Assembly: GCF_021134715.1 (NCBI RefSeq)
Contig: NC_060018.1
Coordinates: forward strand, 12,231,501 to 12,295,500
Length of the DNA stretch: 64,000 nt
Reading direction: 5' to 3'
DNA from: Daphnia pulex
Lineage: Eukaryota > Arthropoda > Branchiopoda > Diplostraca > Daphniidae
Part shown: in pieces, positions 23,401 through 35,400 of the stretch
Numbering within the stretch: the first letter of the stretch is position 1
Layout of the letters: each line of letters begins with the position of its first letter
The notes under the pieces: model-generated
What the model saw: the letters and a program-made list of their open reading frames with translations, nothing else
What the model was told of the DNA's origin: nothing
Database searches by the model: none
Program-made: the position numbers and the translations under genes

Positions 23401-26400
23401 ATTTCCCAAAAAAAAGGAAATAAAAAAGGGGTGGCGTCGTATAGACGGTAGCGCCGCCAGTGGCGACGTCGCTAAACTGCGCTCAAGGACGTCTAACGGG
23501 AGCTTGTTCTACACCAGCCCCAGCGAACCAGCCAGCCAGCCAGACAGACAGACAGACACACTCTCACCATAGAAATTGGTTGTCCGTCCCTGGACTTTTC
23601 TTTTTTTTTTCCTTCCTAGCAACCAGAGGAAAGGAACTTTTTGCGCGTTAGAGCCTACGACGTTGGACGTCGGCCTTCGAATTATTACGTGAACAACAAA
23701 ATAAAAGCTGGTCCCCACTCTCTGACTCTTGTCTCGACGCCAATTCCTCCAGCCGCTCTCGGCCGCCAGGAATGAAAAACATCTCAGAGTAGAGAGTCGA
23801 GATAGAGCACAAGAGTATCTGAGGAGGACCTTCGACTCTGGGCCCACTCAATGCCAAATAGAGGTTGTCCTTGGCACGGCCGGTGATGGAGTAATACAAC
23901 AACAACAACAACAACCTATAGAAATGGCTCCCCCCTATCTAAAATGCTCCTGGCCGCCATGTAACACTCGAAAAAATGTTGCGCAACAGAGCCCAAAAAA
24001 TACGGAAAACAAATTTCGGTCAACAAAAATTTAATTTGGTTGGGTCAGTCAAGGACTTTTGAGACAAACAACTTAACAGCGTCGCATCTAAATCTCTCTA
24101 CCCCGGGATGTTGTTGTTGTTGTTGTTGATGGGAAAAATAAAATAGAAAAAAAATAGGTTGTTTTCTACGGGAAACCGAATTTCCCGCCCAGTTGGACTC
24201 CCTCCGATAGCGGCTATTTTCGTGACACGCTAGTGTGTCGACATTCGACCAAACAGACGACCGATTGCGACGACTGTACACTAGTAAAAAAAAAGAAGTA
24301 GATAGCAGTTTGTAGTACTCTCTTTATACGGTGACAACAGAGCAGCAGTAGCAGCAGCAGCAGCTGAACTAGAAAAGAAGTTTCGCATTTCTCTCGTGAG
24401 TCGGCCCCATTTCTCTCTGACGTTGCGCTTGGCCAACGCGCCAGAAAACGACACAAGACCCTGGCGAAAAAAGAAAAAGAGAAAAAAACTTTCGGCTCCA
24501 TACCCCATCACGCCACCCGTACACGTTAGGGCTGCGGTGGGCGGTGCTGAGTCACGTGAAACGTCGGGAGTCACGGGGTACGGGCCCGATGTGTCTGGGA
24601 AATGGCGCGGTCGCCAAGGCGGGAAAATCAAAATCACCCATACACACACAGAGGCCCAGACTGCTATACAGTCATGCGTGAAAGTTTCTTGAACAGGCAA
24701 ATGGCTCTCTATGTTTTCAGTTTAATTTGACGGAAGGGATACTACGGTGCCTACCGTACCCCCAGTATTTTGCGCCTTTTTCTCTTTTTCTTTCGTAGGT
24801 AAAGGAAGAGAAGAATATAAAGAAAAAGAGAAAAGGGCGTAAAATATCGGGGGTACGGTAGGCACCGTAGTATCCCTTCCGTCAAATTAAACTGAAAACA
24901 TAGAGAGCCATTTGCCTGTTCAAGAAACTTTCACGCATGACTGTATATATACACACAACATGCGTCGACATCGTGCACACACCCGATCGATAAGACAATA
25001 GGCCAGAAAAAAAGAGCGAACGAATTTTCTCTCTTTCGTTCCGACCCTATTGCGCAATAGTCAAATGTACGAATCAAGGCCACATAGGGGATAGACAAGG
25101 ACGTCGACTATTCGAATCTCCTCAAACATTTTTCAAGGTGAGAGAGACGGGGGAAATGTTTTTCGCCGAAAAACTTTTTCAAATTTTTCCAAGAAATTCT
25201 GGTTGAATTAAAAAATAAATGCGCGTAGGTAGACGATGAGGGAAGGAGGAAAAAACAGGTCACTCACACTGTCGTCCCACGAGAGAGGAGCCGAAAAAAG
25301 AAAAAAAAAACCACCGCCGAAAAAGTCACTCTTGGAATGGCTCCCATTTGGCAAAGAATTTGGCGCTTTTCTTCTCCTTCTTCACATCGTCGTCGTCGGT
25401 ACTTGTTTCGCCTTTTTTCATATTTCTTTTTTGTTTTTTACTACGTTGGTACAGACAACCTTCACGTCAGATATCAGGAAGGAAAAAATAAAAAAAGGGA
25501 AGGGACCGTCAGCAGCAGAGTTCATCGCTCCTCCGATTCCGCGAAATGCCTAGCGTGTGTGTAGGTTCAGGTAAGAAAATGAAATAAAAAATAAATATGT
25601 ACCTTTTTCTTTCTTTTTTATATTGAGAGATGGATATTTTTGCATACACTATCGTGGCGTCCGTTTTGACTCTCGATTACAACGCGCGCCCATATTTTTG
25701 GGGGTCTTTTCTATTTGATTTGCCTCCCGAAAAAAGAAAAAATGTGTTGCGCAACGGCACGCAGCGCCACCGCCGCTGAGCGCGCCGTAGAATTTGATTT
25801 CTTTTCGCCATACAATTCATTCCATTCCGCCAAAAGAGGAAGACAAAACAAACTTCTTTTTGGTTTCGGTGGGCGACTGAAAGACGGAAAAGAAAAGAGA
25901 TACCGCGGCGGCCGTTCCGGCTGGACGATGGAGAGACTTTTGGACCCAAATGAGCAAAGAAAAAGGGGCGACTGTAGAAATTCACTCAAACGTGGCAAAA
26001 ACATATTGACCGAAACGGAATAGACGCCGCACTAGACAAGAAAGAGAAGAATGAATATCATAAATCATTTGAAAAAATTGGCGGCAAAAAATCCCACTGA
26101 TCAAAATCTCGCTCTGATTGGCCGAGCTGTCACGTGATGGTAGTAAGTTGGAGTCAAGAAGAAACTTGTGTAGTAGTATAAGTAGCATAGTGTGCGTCGT
26201 AGTAGTAGTAGTTTTACTTCCATCTCTATTGACTCCCAAACTTTGTGTCGCGATAATGAAGGCCCCTCTACTATCGCCAGAGTTTCCTTACTCCTTCCCG
26301 CTCGTTTATCAACGAGCTAAAAGTTCTCCTTCCGGCGCCCTCCGCCCGAGTATATAGCGAACAGCCAATCTTCTATTTTCTTTTAAAACGTGATCAAACT

Positions 26401-29400
26401 TATTTACAGACTAAATCCTATCCGAACCTATCTCTTATCCTGGCTGCAAACAAATGAGATGAGGAGAGGGCACCACTAGTCCATCAATCCGACGACGGCG
26501 GGAGAAGGAAGAAAAAAAAGGGAACGTGAATTTGAATTGCAAATATTTTCCCTCCTATTCTTTTTTTGGCTTACTAGAAAAAAGGGCCTCGGGGCCGGCA
26601 GCTGCTCTCACAAACAATGCGAAAGAATCCCGACGACATGTTTGGAAAATCACGAAAGAGGGTCCGCATTAAGTTTAGCGAAGAAACAAACTGTTGTAAC
26701 TTTTGCATTTTGAAAATGTACAGTAGTTCGGGGCTAACCCCCGCTCGTCGTCTCAAAATAAACTCGGACGCAATTTAATAGTATTACGGAGGCAGACGAC
26801 AGTTAAAAAAACAGAAAGAAAAACAAGTTTTTGTTTCGTAGAATGCCATACGCCAGCCAATCCGGTGTGGCATTGGCAATGCCATAACGACACACTAATT
26901 TTGATTTCGTTATTTTTAGCCAAAATGGCGCGAGTGAGAAAAGTAGTCGAAGAAGAAGAAGAAGACGAGGAAGAATGTGTCGAGACGGTACTTGATTTTT
27001 TCATCCTGTAGGCGCCGTTCGTTGTAAAGGTGGTGGAAATGGGCCAATTCGGCTACAAGGCCGCGAGACATCATGTCATCCACACGGGCATCGAGTCGAC
27101 GGTCCAGCACCTCCTGATTTTTCGTCCAAAGGAATTTTTTGAGGTGAAAAATAAAAAAAAAAAAGGAAAAAATGAAGTTATTTCCTTGTTGGAGATACTT
27201 ACGAAACAAACAGAAAAATATGAAAGAAATAAAAAATAAAAAAAAGAAAAAAAGAATTAGCGCAGACTGACTCCGCTCTTGTTTTCTTGTTTGTAGTCTG
27301 ATCGATCGGTTCGCTCTCGGCTCGAGGGCCCGACCTGCAAACGGTGGGATGAACATCATTTTTATCTCTCTCTCCTGTACGCAGTTGCTCGTTTTTAATT
27401 TAATCATTTTTGTCTTTTCATTAATTTGGTTTTTTCGTTATAAATTCGATGATGGCAATCAAGACGTGAATGTGTTGGTTTTTCAAATAGTCTGGGGAAT
27501 TTTCCCTTTTTTGAATTTAATTAAAATTCAATTTCCAAATGAAAGGTGAAAGGAGCAACAAAAAAAATGTTTTGAATGATCGTTCAAATTGTTTGAAATG
27601 TTTTGGCGCGACAGAATTCTCGGACTTCTAAAAAAAAAAAGTTGAAGATAACAAACATATTTCTCTTGATTAATATAATTTTTTCTTTTTCAAAATTTTA
27701 AACATTTTTTAAAGAGAAAAAAAAAATCTAAAAAAATTCGTTCGCTTCCAGAGTAGGTGACGAATAAGAAAAGAGGCGACTTTCAAATGTTCTTTTGGGC
27801 TAATGTCACCCAAATCAGAGGTCGTCCAATCGAAAAAAAAAATCCCAGCCCGACCACACGTACACAAAATCCGGAGGGAAAAAAAAAGAGTTTTGCGCAG
27901 AAGAAACAAAATATAAAAAAATAATAATAAAAACACAACAAACAACAAAAAAGAAATGATCGAAGCAGATTTGGGCGGATTTTCTGGCGCGCTAACGATC
28001 CGACCGACCGACTTTGGCGGTCAATCAGTTGATGGATGAAGAGCCCAGGAGCATAGAGCTCTCATTTCTCCTCTAAGGAGGAGGTCTCTCTCCTACATAC
28101 AATGTCCTAGAGAAACTGGCGTCATTGTCATTTATTATTGGATATTATCTCTTTCCACTCGATGCTCGCACACGCTCGCCGCTGTTTCGTTATGATAAAA
28201 ACCATCCAGGGCGCCCTACTCCTTTCTCTCCGACTCGATGACCTTAACTTCTCTAATGAGGCTTGACCAACTCATTAACAAGTTGGGACTGTGGGACTAG
28301 CCTTATTGAGTCTCTCTATCCTTGTGCGCACGCAAAGTATAAACTGGACTTTGGCGGATTAGTCCGATTGACTTTTTCTTCCCCCCTTCGTTCGGTCGGT
28401 TAACTCTCGTATCAGACTCATCCTGACCGTAAAAAAAGGGTTGTAGGCGAAACAAACCAAACAAAAAGATCAAGAAATCGAGTCGGTTGAAGTCGTAAAA
28501 AAAAACAAATAAAATTAAATAATTCAGAAGCGGCTTCTTGAAAAGAAGAAGAAGAAGAATAACGTTGAATTAATTTATTTCCAACCCCGTCACACCCTCG
28601 TCTTCACGTGTAGTAGCAACCGGAGCAACCCCCTTAACCTTGTCGGCCGACCGAGCTGACGACGACGACCTACTGCTGTTGTGTTATTGTAACGATGGGC
28701 AGGAATTCAATATCGAACCAAGGGTATCCGTTTTCCCCTCCTTTTTGTTGTTAGTCTCTTTCCCTCCACAGCCCTTGTTCGGCGTGTTAAGCAGACGGGA
28801 ACAACACGCAAACAACAACCAAAAAAAACAAAAAACAACCCAAAGTCTTTTTTTTTAATTATTATTTTAAATTAGCCCGAAGAAAACGAGAGAAGCCCTT
28901 TCGCCGACTTTTAAAAAAAAAGGATAAAAATTTGGAGACAAAAATGAAGAAATAATATCGATTGAAGAAATTCAAAAGTGGGAGGAGTCGCGCGCCAAAT
29001 GTGTGAATTTGGTGCGTGTCAAATTTGGATGTGTTTTTTATTAATTTTTTTGGCTCTCTTCCGCAGGAAGAAAAATAAAGAAACGATATCCGATTTCAAC
29101 TGTTTCTTTCAAAGAAAAAAGGAAAAATGAAATCGTCTGGTGCCTCCCCCCCGCTAGCACCACACGAATCCCTTCAAGTGTGTGTCTCTTTTGAAGAATC
29201 TCCCAGAGTTTGTTTAAAAAAATAAAAATATAAATATAACTGAAAAAGTCACCAAAGAAAAACAAGGGCATCCATCAACAGCCAGATGTGAAGGCTTACG
29301 TGTCCCAGTAGCTCCTTAACGGCCTCCTCCTCCTATCCTCTACGATGCCATAAAGGTAGAGTAGCCCAGTGACTTTTGGAACGAAAAAGAAAAATCAAAA

Positions 29401-32400
29401 TTTCTTTCCTTCTTCTTTTTTCTTGGAGCTCTGAACAAACAGACACAGACACACACAGAGCGTCTGTCGTGTAAGAGCACACAATGTCTTGGCCGCGTCG
29501 TCGAAGACACGTCTTGATTAGCCCGTGGTGTTGAGTGAGAAAAAGGCCAGCAGCTAGGACGTCGCCGTGAATTATGCAAAGCTAAAAACACCGAGGCACC
29601 ACCCTGTTGTTTTGGCCTCCTTCCTCCCTCTGTCCTACCCCCGTCCAGTGTCTGGGTGGTTGAACTTGGATCCCCCGCAACTCCGTTCCAAGAACAAGAA
29701 GAAGAAGAAGGAAGACAAAAACTTATTTTTAATTCCACTGGCCTATCTATACACCCCGACGACCGAAAAACAAAATGGTGAGAGCCTCACAATTTCCTTG
29801 CTTTCTCGTTCGCCTATTTGGCACGACACACCCAATTCTTATTTCCGTATTTCTTCTTCCGATGTGAGCGGCCGCAGAGAGAGAGGAGACGACACCCGGT
29901 GAGACCCTCCAAGGACGCAGACCGTCTCACACGGACTTGGCCGCCGTCTCTTTTTCGTGAAAAATAAAATTGTTTTTCTTTTTCCTTTTTTTGTTTTCCT
30001 TATTTTTACCATTTATTTATTTATTTGATAGTTATTTTTTAAATCTTTTTCTCATCCCCGCAGTTTTGTTTTTCCTTTTGGCTCCCGATCTCCTAAAACA
30101 CGGCGGGAACGACTACATTTTCAAATTTTTATTTATTTTTTTAAATCGCCTAAATTCTCTACTTATAAATCGATAAAATCCAATTGATAATTTCGACACT
30201 TTCCAGAAGAAATCCAAAATCTTTTGGCGTCTTTATTTTTACTCTGAATAACAAACGAGAGCGCGGCGGCTGGCCAAGGTGACACGCCCATCTAAGGACA
30301 TGCAAATGAGAGACTCTGTCGCGAGTTTGTCGCTGAACTTGCGTGTATCGATTACCATTCGCATTTGTATTTCGCATTCGCCTTTTTTATTTTCGTGTTT
30401 TTGCTTCCCCATTTTTCTTGTTTTCTTTTCTCTTCTTGCCTTGTCCCTTCGCCATGTTCATAATTTAAAAATAGAATCCCGCCGAAAAAAAGGAGAGAGA
30501 GAAAAAGAGACGCACAGTCGGCACCCAGCAGCCGACGACGTTTTGTTAAGTAGCAAACCGTGTCCACAATGTGCGTCCGCATAGAGCGAGAAAAATACTT
30601 TTCCACTGTCCTCAAAACCAGACCCAAAACTGAAAACGACATGAGAAAAATCTCTACGGAATCTCATTACGAAATCCTATAAATAGATGAGAGGGAAACT
30701 TCTGTATACTCGAGCGACTTATAAGAGTAAAAAAAAAAACTTCATTATCAATTGAAAATCGAGTTCAGTATTCACCGGGAGAGAGCTCTCTAATCCGCCC
30801 CAGTTTTTTCTCTTTTCTTCTCCTAATCTCGTCGTATTTGTTTTTATAAATTTCAAATCAATTTTGCAACCAAGGAAAATGGCGGGTAAATGATTCAAAA
30901 GTTGGGCCAGGCACCGACTAGACTTAAACTTAGACTACTTCAAACTTTTTTTGATTTACCTGTTGACATTGGACCCAGAAGATGAGCGTTCGGTCGGCGT
31001 CGTAGCGGAGGGGACCTCCCAGCGTCGAGCCTCCCTCAGAGTCCCGTTGCGACCGGAGCAGCTCACTATGGGGTCGGCCGTGCTGTTGCCACGCTTGCAG
31101 AGACCTGCCCGCCCGTTCGTTCAACCGAACCAGCACATACAATTCAAAAGAAAAGAAAAGAAAAAGAAACGAAATGATTAGTTCACCTTTTGATTCTCAA
31201 TCACCAATTTGTCAAAAGGGAAAATAAATCAAAAGGGCGAGAGGGGAGATTTCCCCCCGCCCATTTTCACGCTCCGATTGACACGGATCGCAATTGGATT
31301 GGACGAGCGATCAAAGAAATTCAAATGGGGAAATTCGTTTTCAATAGAGACGGTAGATAAAATATAAAAATACAATTTGCAGAGAGCGCCCCTTTTGTTA
31401 CTTTCATCATCTAAATGCTAATGAAGCGATGGGAGCGTTGTCCAGGTGACGTAGTACAACAACAACAACCAAATTAGAATGCCGCAAAATGATTAACAAC
31501 TCCCGACCAGCCAGAAAGAAACACGCGTCTAGTTTGAAGTTGCCTTTCATCCGCCTGGGAAGGAAGGAACAACCAAACTGTACAAGGAGAGAGTATACAC
31601 AATGAAGTAGTCAGCCAAAAGGATCACACGGTGTAATGAGATTACAGACACCTGGGCACCAGGCACCTGGACCGGAGCGGAGCGGACCCAGAGGCACCCC
31701 CCTATACTTTATTTTCTAGAAAATTCCAACGGCCGGCTTAAACGGGAGAGTCTTTCTATATTCTATACCCTTTTGACGATTTAAGGCGATTGAACAGCCC
31801 TTACAAATAGATTTATAGAAAGGTGAGGAAATGATGAAGGGGGGAGGAGGAGGAGCTAATCACCCGCCAAAAGACAAGAAGTTGATGCGATTAAAAGTAC
31901 CGACTAGAAAATAAAAATAACAAAAAACTTTGAAATTTGAAAAATAAAAAGAGCGGAAATAAAATAGAAATGGCTGAACATCTATTTCTGACGGCGTGTC
32001 TAATCCAAATCTTTACAAGGTTCCCCATGATGAATTAGGAAAGCGTCTGCTGTGTGAAAGCAGCAAGCTAGGGGTGCCTTGTTGTTGTTGTTACTGTCGA
32101 ATTACAAAAAATTTTTCAAAAGTATAAAATCGTGTGGAATGTTGTCAGGCTCTTTTATTATTTTTTTTTTATTTCATTTTATTTTTGGGGGTGGTGGTGG
32201 TGGTGGTGGTGTTTTTGTTGGAACTTAACCAAACAAAAAAATAGTGGGGAAAAACTATATTTAGTCGACAATAACACGACACTTCCTGTCTCTCCTCTGT
32301 CTGCCTTGTCTCCTCTTGTGTATATCCGGAAAGAAAAAGAAAAAAAAAAGCAGTCGAAATCAAAACGACAGTCACACCCGCAGAGAGGCGAGTGACATTT

Positions 32401-35400
32401 TCCCAATTTAACACACACAAAAAGGGAAACAAAAATCAAAAGAAACCTGATCATCTTCCAATTGAATTTAAATCCCAGTCGGGTTGGAAAAAATAAAATA
32501 AGACGGCCTGGGCTATGTGATTCAGACGAGACGGACTCTGGTTGAATCGACAGCACACACACACAAATTAGAATTTCATCCGATGGACACAGACACAGGT
32601 ACACAACCGGCTGGTAGCGGCTGAAATAAATTTTTCCACTTTAAAAATCAAAAAAGGTAAAAAATCCCTATGTCGACAAACAACAAAAATGAAATAAAAA
32701 ATGGGAAAAAAGAAAATCAGGTAATTTGTGTGCCGTCTGGCTCGTCCAGACAACAAACCGCTGGGGTCTACCTCGCGCCGTGTTTTCTTCTTCGTCAGAC
32801 CTACTTTTTATTATCTCCTTTTTCGAATAATATTTTCGGCTCTCTTGAGCCCCACCCCAACCTCCCCCCTCCCTACAAGACATTGAATTTATAGAGAAAA
32901 AAAAAATGCAATCAAAATCTGAGATAAAAGTTCAGTTCAGTATTTTTTTTTTAAGGGGGGTGCACAATGTTAAGAATGCCATTTTTGAAATGTTTTACGC
33001 TGTCAATCAACGCATTTTTCCATCTTAAAAAAAGAGAGAGAAAAAATATGGGCGGGAAGAGAGAGAAACAGAAATTTCAAACATTTAATGGGCACCAAGA
33101 AAAAAGAAGAAAACATGAGCTGACAATGCGGTAGCATGGGCGACGAACATTTTCATTTTTCTGGTTGAAATTCACCCCCTATTTTTTTACGTGAGTTGAA
33201 TCGTCAATCAAGACCAAACTCGAAAAATGACCCAAAAAGGAGCAAAAGTCACGAAGGAAAAGAGTTCCCAGAGTACAAGGTGGAAGGATCGGCAAGGTCG
33301 TCCGAGTCGACAGAGTACCAACAAATTCCCGATACAAAATCAATTAAACGTTTCGTCTAGAAGCGCAAAATCAAAAATCATTTCCCCCTATTTGAGTTTG
33401 GCCATTTCCAAATGAATTTCCAGCGTTTCCAATCGTTACCCAAAGATATAGGGGAGTTGAGGGACGGTTGCGAGCGTCTCGGCACGAGCACGTACGGGAC
33501 GAGAGGGACGAATAAAAAAATAAAATACACACATTCCCCTTTTGGAAAAGAAAAAAAAAAGTTTTTGACAGCTAAGAATGTCGAGCATGGAGGGGCATAT
33601 TTAAGAAACAAGAGGGGGGGATAGGACATTAGCATCTCTCTCTTCTTCTTCTTTTCTTTATTGGACGACTACTACTGCCTGTGTATACCCCCCGAAGAAA
33701 CTTTTACGTTTGGGAAATGAAACGACGGCGGCGGCGGCAGATCCCAGACACACACACACACACACTCTTCGTTACACTTTATTTTTCAATGAGACGAGCG
33801 ATTACATAAAAACTGGCGGCTATTTTCGTACTTGTTGGGGGGAAAACAAGTGGCAGCCGTTCAGAGGGGGTGGGAGGAAACAACTTGAAGCGATCAACAA
33901 AGAATCGCCCTTCTTCTTCTTCTTCTTCTAAAAATAAGAAGAAGAAGAGTCGATCCTTCTTTTTACTTGAGATTCGACCAAAATGGGAAAAAGAATTTCG
34001 ACCCGAAAAAAAAAATACAAATTTTTTGGAGAGGACGGAAAAAGAAGCTCGTCACGCAACAATTTCAGATTTTTTTTTCTTCTTCACGGGGATAGATTCT
34101 TGTTGCTAGGCGCTCTCTCCTCCTTGGCTAGGACGGACGGACGGACGGGCAAAGTAAAAACCAAAATACGCCAGTAGTTAACAATAGGGTTATGCAAATT
34201 TAGCAAGACAACAACCAAAGAGAGAGACTAAATCTAAATCTAACGGAATGATTGACAATCGACTGATTTTGATTGGGAGGTTTTTTTATTCAGCGCTTTG
34301 GAACACACAACAGCTGGCAAACCCACCGGGGCCAATGTTTACCAGCTATATACCCGCTCTGTTCTTTATGGGGTTGTTGCGCAAACCTTTTTGTTTTCAC
34401 CAGAAATTCACCTTTTTCCTTTTTAGCCGCAAATTTTCAACTTTTTTTTTTCCTCACGACCAAACGGGAATTTGTTTCGCAGATAAAAAACGAGCAAAAT
34501 GGGCGATAGCATCGCCGAAATAGGGGTATACGCTGCAGTGCTAAAAGGAGGGAATTTCACGTGACTGGACAATCTGGGTGGGGGATCGCTCTTTTTATTT
34601 TTTCGAAAATAAAAATCCATTGTTTGCATATCATTTGCTTAGAAATGAGAGCTGATTGAAATTATTTTGTTTTTCTCGTTTTATCCGTGCGTCCGTTAGA
34701 AAACGAGAAATGTCCACACATGACAAATTGAGGCCAACAATCAATCCAACAAGGATTTTCTTTACCTTTAGACCGGTCAGGGTTGGATGTGCCCTCGACA
34801 TTTTATTTATTTTTATTTTTTGTTTGTCTTTTTATTTTAGCGATTTGGACCCAAAAAACCCTTTAAAAAATAACAGACCTTGGTAACTTTTTATGCTTTG
34901 GCTAGAGAACCTCTGGTGTAGAAAAAACACAAAAAATTTCTATTCGAAAATAGAAGAGAAAGTGAGCGATGCCCGTCTACGGGGAGAAACAGAAAAAATC
35001 ACGCCACCTTTTTTGTTATTTTATTTTTGGGAAAATAAAAAGAAGTAAACATCCCCTAATTATTACGTGGCTACCGGTCAGAGCAGTAGCCATCCCAACG
35101 AAAATAATAATAAAAAAAACGTTGAAGTAATTCGAAATAAATTGGACCGGGTCCGCACCAGAAAGGTCTACTACTACACATTTCTGACAGTGTTCCAGTT
35201 GGATCATCAATGCTCGTCGAACGACATCATTCCTCAGGCCATAGGCTGCTCCCAAAAAAGCATTTTTCTTCTTCTTCTTCTCAGAAAAACCAGGGGTGAA
35301 ATTATATCTAAATATTTTTTATTTAAAAAGAAAAGAAAAAATGGAAAGAAAAAACACGTGGAATATCTTAACACGGAAACCTGGCCGGGTTCCACACTAC

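Larger units (their letters stand above)
21190..26991 (-). other. TRIT1 intron 5 (5.8 kb)
   Basis: This is a large intron with many homopurine/homopyrimidine tracts and microsatellites: GTA/GTC repeats (21777-21810), ACT repeat (22806-22825), a G7 tract then C17 (22867-22898), CAGC/CAGA (23529-23558), (CAA)n at 23896-23915 and the inverted (TTG)n at 24111-24128. It contains the foldback element at 24665-24947 and two TCACGTGA octamers (24552-24559, 26130-26137). I find no nested gene. Confidence 0.7.

Noticed and set aside
32179..32604. Open frame with a His run
   Set aside because: The His run is only the translation of a GGT microsatellite on the other strand.
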